Source of the DNA: DASQPA01 sp963757335
GTDB taxonomy: Bacteria > Acidobacteriota > Thermoanaerobaculia > Multivoradales > UBA5704
Assembly (NCBI GenBank): GCA_963757335.1
Contig: CAVWRJ010000024.1
Location: 558,001-622,000 of the forward strand
Reading direction: 5' to 3'
Length of the DNA stretch: 64,000 bases
Shown piece after piece: positions 62,143 to 64,000 of the stretch (positions are counted from its first letter, which is position 1; each line of letters starts with the position of its first letter). Made by a program: the position numbers and the translations under genes. Under the pieces are notes generated by a model. The model saw nothing but the letters and a program-made list of their open reading frames with translations, had not been told where the DNA came from and ran no database searches.

Positions 62143-63839
62143 GTCAGCCGGGCGAGCACCGCGTCCCGGTCGGTGTGGACGAGGAGGACCAGGAGGTCCC
62201 CCGGCCGAGCCCAGGCGAGGGCGCTCTCGACCGCCTCGATCTCCGGGCCGGCGCGCTCCAGGCTCTCCGCGGGGGCTCCCAGGCGCAGCAGCTCGGCTTC
62301 GAGGAGGGCCGGCACCTCGCCGGGGGTGCGGCCACGGAGCATGGCGGGGAGCTCTTTGAGCAGGATGCGATCCGGACGGAAGCTCCAGGCGGTCCTGGCG
62401 AGCTCGCGGATGGCCTCGTCGTCGCGGTCGCCGGCCTGGCCGAGGAGGAGCAGGCGGCGGTTCGCCGGCAGGGTCCGGGCGAGCTCCAGGAGCGCCCGGA
62501 GACCGTGCGGATTGTGGGCGTAGTCGAGGAGGACTTGAACGCCGCCGATCTCGAAGAGGCTGGCGCGGCCGGGGTTGTCCTCGGGAGCCATGCCGAAGCG
62601 GGCGAGCCCGGCTGCCATGGCGGCCGGCGGCAGCCCGAGGGCCGCGGCGAGACCGATCGCGGCGAGCGCGTTGGCGACATTGTGCCGGGCGGCGCCGCCG
62701 CGAGCGATCGGCACCTCGGCGAGCCGCGCCACCTCCTGCCGCTCGCCGCCGCGGGCGAGGATCAGCGAATCGCCGACCAGGAGCGCGGCCTCCCCTCCGG
62801 CCGCCAGGTGGGCGAGCACCTCCGGCCGGTCCGGCTCCAGGGAGAACCAGGTGGTCCGGGCCGGCCAGGTCCTGGGAGCGCGGACCAGCTCTGGGTCGTC
62901 GGCGTTCAAGACCACCCGGCCTCCCGGGGGGACGGCGTGGGCCACCACCAGCTTGGCCTCGGCGAGGGAGGGGAGGTCGTAGATCCCGTACTCGCCCAGG
63001 TGATCGGCGGCGATGTTGGTCACCAGGGCGGCGCTGGCGCGCTCGACGGCGAGGCCGCGGCGGAGCAGCCCGCCACGGGCGGTTTCTAAAATGGCCAGCT
63101 CCACCCGCCGGTCGCGCAGCAGGGTGCGGGCCCCGCCCGGCCCGGAGAAGTCGCCCTCTTCGAGCACCTCGTCTCCCACCTGGACGCGGTCGGTCGAGGT
63201 CGAGCCGGCGGTGCGGCCGGCTCTCGCCGCCATGGCGGCGATCAGGCGGACGGTCGTCGTCTTGCCGTTGGTGCCGGTCACCAGGGCGACGGGGACGTCG
63301 TGGACCGCGTTCCAGTCGACCGCCTCCGGCCCGGGCAGCGCGGAGACCGGGAAGGTGCGCGAGCCGGAGCCGAGGCCGACCGTGGCCTCCTCGTCGTCCC
63401 ACAGGAAAGCGACCCCGTGCGCCGTCGCCGCGGCGCGGAGGGCTGAGAGCCGGGGGTTGGCCTCGGCGCGGATCCGCTCTGCGAGGCGCGCCACGTCCGC
63501 TTCTACATCTATAGAGGAAGGGGTGGACGGGGACGCGCCGGCGCTCGCCTCTACGACATTGGCGACGGTCCTCGCCCAGGCCGTCTCGTTGACCTCGGTC
63601 GCGGCATAGAGGGAATCGAAGGGAGCGGAGAAGGCGAGGCTCGCGCCGCCGGGAAAGCGGCGGACGGCGAGCTCCTCACCGCTCCAGCCGAGAGCGTCGA
63701 GCAGCCGGCGCGCGTTCTCCCGCCAGAGCCCGATGGCGCGGCCGGCCTCCTCCTCCCCGAGCGCGACGTCGAGCACGGCGCCCGCCCGGTCGAGGATCAG
63801 CCCGCGGCCGGTGAGCCGCCTGGATTCGAGGAGATTCAT
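62139..63839 (-). CDS. Mur-type ligase (MurE/cyanophycin-synthetase C-domain-like)
   Basis: The 566-residue protein shows GTNGKTTTVRL (about 189-199), IAADHLGEYGI, VVLNADDPELV, a central HNVANALAAIGLA and the closing VLLDYAHNPHGLRALLELA, the order seen in Mur ligases and the C-terminal part of cyanophycin synthetase. The N-terminal 170 residues are unusual and contain no ATP-grasp domain. It joins an amino acid or peptide to an acceptor with ATP; the substrate is unknown. Confidence 0.85.
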   Translation of the reverse strand: MNLLESRRLTGRGLILDRAGAVLDVALGEEEAGRAIGLWRENARRLLDALGWSGEELAVRRFPGGASLAFSAPFDSLYAATEVNETAWARTVANVVEASAGASPSTPSSIDVEADVARLAERIRAEANPRLSALRAAATAHGVAFLWDDEEATVGLGSGSRTFPVSALPGPEAVDWNAVHDVPVALVTGTNGKTTTVRLIAAMAARAGRTAGSTSTDRVQVGDEVLEEGDFSGPGGARTLLRDRRVELAILETARGGLLRRGLAVERASAALVTNIAADHLGEYGIYDLPSLAEAKLVVAHAVPPGGRVVLNADDPELVRAPRTWPARTTWFSLEPDRPEVLAHLAAGGEAALLVGDSLILARGGERQEVARLAEVPIARGGAARHNVANALAAIGLAAALGLPPAAMAAGLARFGMAPEDNPGRASLFEIGGVQVLLDYAHNPHGLRALLELARTLPANRRLLLLGQAGDRDDEAIRELARTAWSFRPDRILLKELPAMLRGRTPGEVPALLEAELLRLGAPAESLERAGPEIEAVESALAWARPGDLLVLLVHTDRDAVLARLT

Positions 63840-63969
63840 CTGCGCCGGAGGAGCCTACACCATGGTCCCCCCTGTGCTACCATCCCGCCCCGCACTCCGC
63901 CTCGTCCCGGTCGGTGGCCATGGGCCGCAAGTCGGCATCGCCTCGGCGAGAGCGTGGGAGGAGATCTGG

Positions 63970-64000
63970 ATGGAGGGAGCACCCACACGGCCCGGCCCCG
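63970..64000 (+). CDS. Possible start of a divergent gene
   Basis: GGGAGGAGATC lies just before an ATG at 63970, divergent from the Mur-type ligase with a 130-bp gap. Only ten codons are visible (MEGAPTRPGP), so the product is unknown. Confidence 0.3.
   Translation, partial: MEGAPTRPGP

Noticed and set aside
1..64000. tRNA or rRNA genes
   Set aside because: No cloverleaf with a conserved T-loop or rRNA core motif was recognised by eye on either strand; a covariance search would be decisive.

Overview
This is a GC-rich chromosomal window (about two thirds G+C by eye) densely coded on both strands. The protein set includes secreted ELWxxDGTxxGT repeat proteins, an anti-sigma-type zinc motif joined to TPRs, a membrane/GAF/kinase protein, MprF, DUF1015, DUF3187 and a 4-hydroxybenzoyl-CoA-reductase-like operon. 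Together these suggest a Gram-negative acidobacterial relative, possibly class Thermoanaerobaculia. That placement is inference from family content; no search was possible and no rRNA or tRNA gene was seen.

Layout. 1-2 kb: the end of a secreted or membrane protein, a CARDB-like exported protein and an O-methyltransferase. 2-4.9 kb: an accessory patch bounded by 167-bp inverted repeats, holding an IS110-family transposase, a 194-bp tandem duplication and a DUF559 endonuclease remnant, followed by a 21-bp repeat array. 4.9-18 kb: a serine/threonine kinase, a redoxin, a DsbD-like protein, a zinc-motif/TPR regulator beside a secreted repeat peptide, a PIN toxin-antitoxin pair, an RlmA-like methyltransferase, a RapA-like helicase, a second 21-bp array, and VOC and YjbR proteins. 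18-31 kb: hydrolase, rhodanese-like and DUF1015 genes, a TIR gene with a partner, an M32 carboxypeptidase, a subtilase, MtgA, a thioredoxin-like protein and a GT39 transferase. 31-36 kb: a three-subunit molybdenum hydroxylase operon with a TetR regulator and two matching operator palindromes. 36-39.6 kb: a DUF433/DUF5615 pair, then a PuuC/PuuA-like aldehyde dehydrogenase and glutamine-synthetase-like pair, then a Uma2 remnant. 39.6-44.5 kb: an accessory patch with a three-domain fusion, a TIR-like membrane protein, an orphan VapB, a RiPP-like leader, an integrase remnant and a broken PAP2 gene. 44.5-64 kb: a large secreted repeat protein, a third 21-bp array, then SDR, MprF, YjbQ, MFS, a double patatin, Aat, alcohol dehydrogenase, DUF3187 and a Mur-type ligase.

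The most unusual signal is three unrelated-sequence intergenic arrays (4.4, 16.5-17.0 and 48.4-48.6 kb). All keep an exact 21-bp period (two DNA turns, seven codons), and two are built from palindromes that show paired changes in their arms. A second theme is immune-like and selfish modules (TIR genes, toxin-antitoxin pairs, IS110, DUF559, Uma2). A third is many single-base frame breaks, some in G/C homopolymers, which warn that part of the apparent gene decay may be assembly error.
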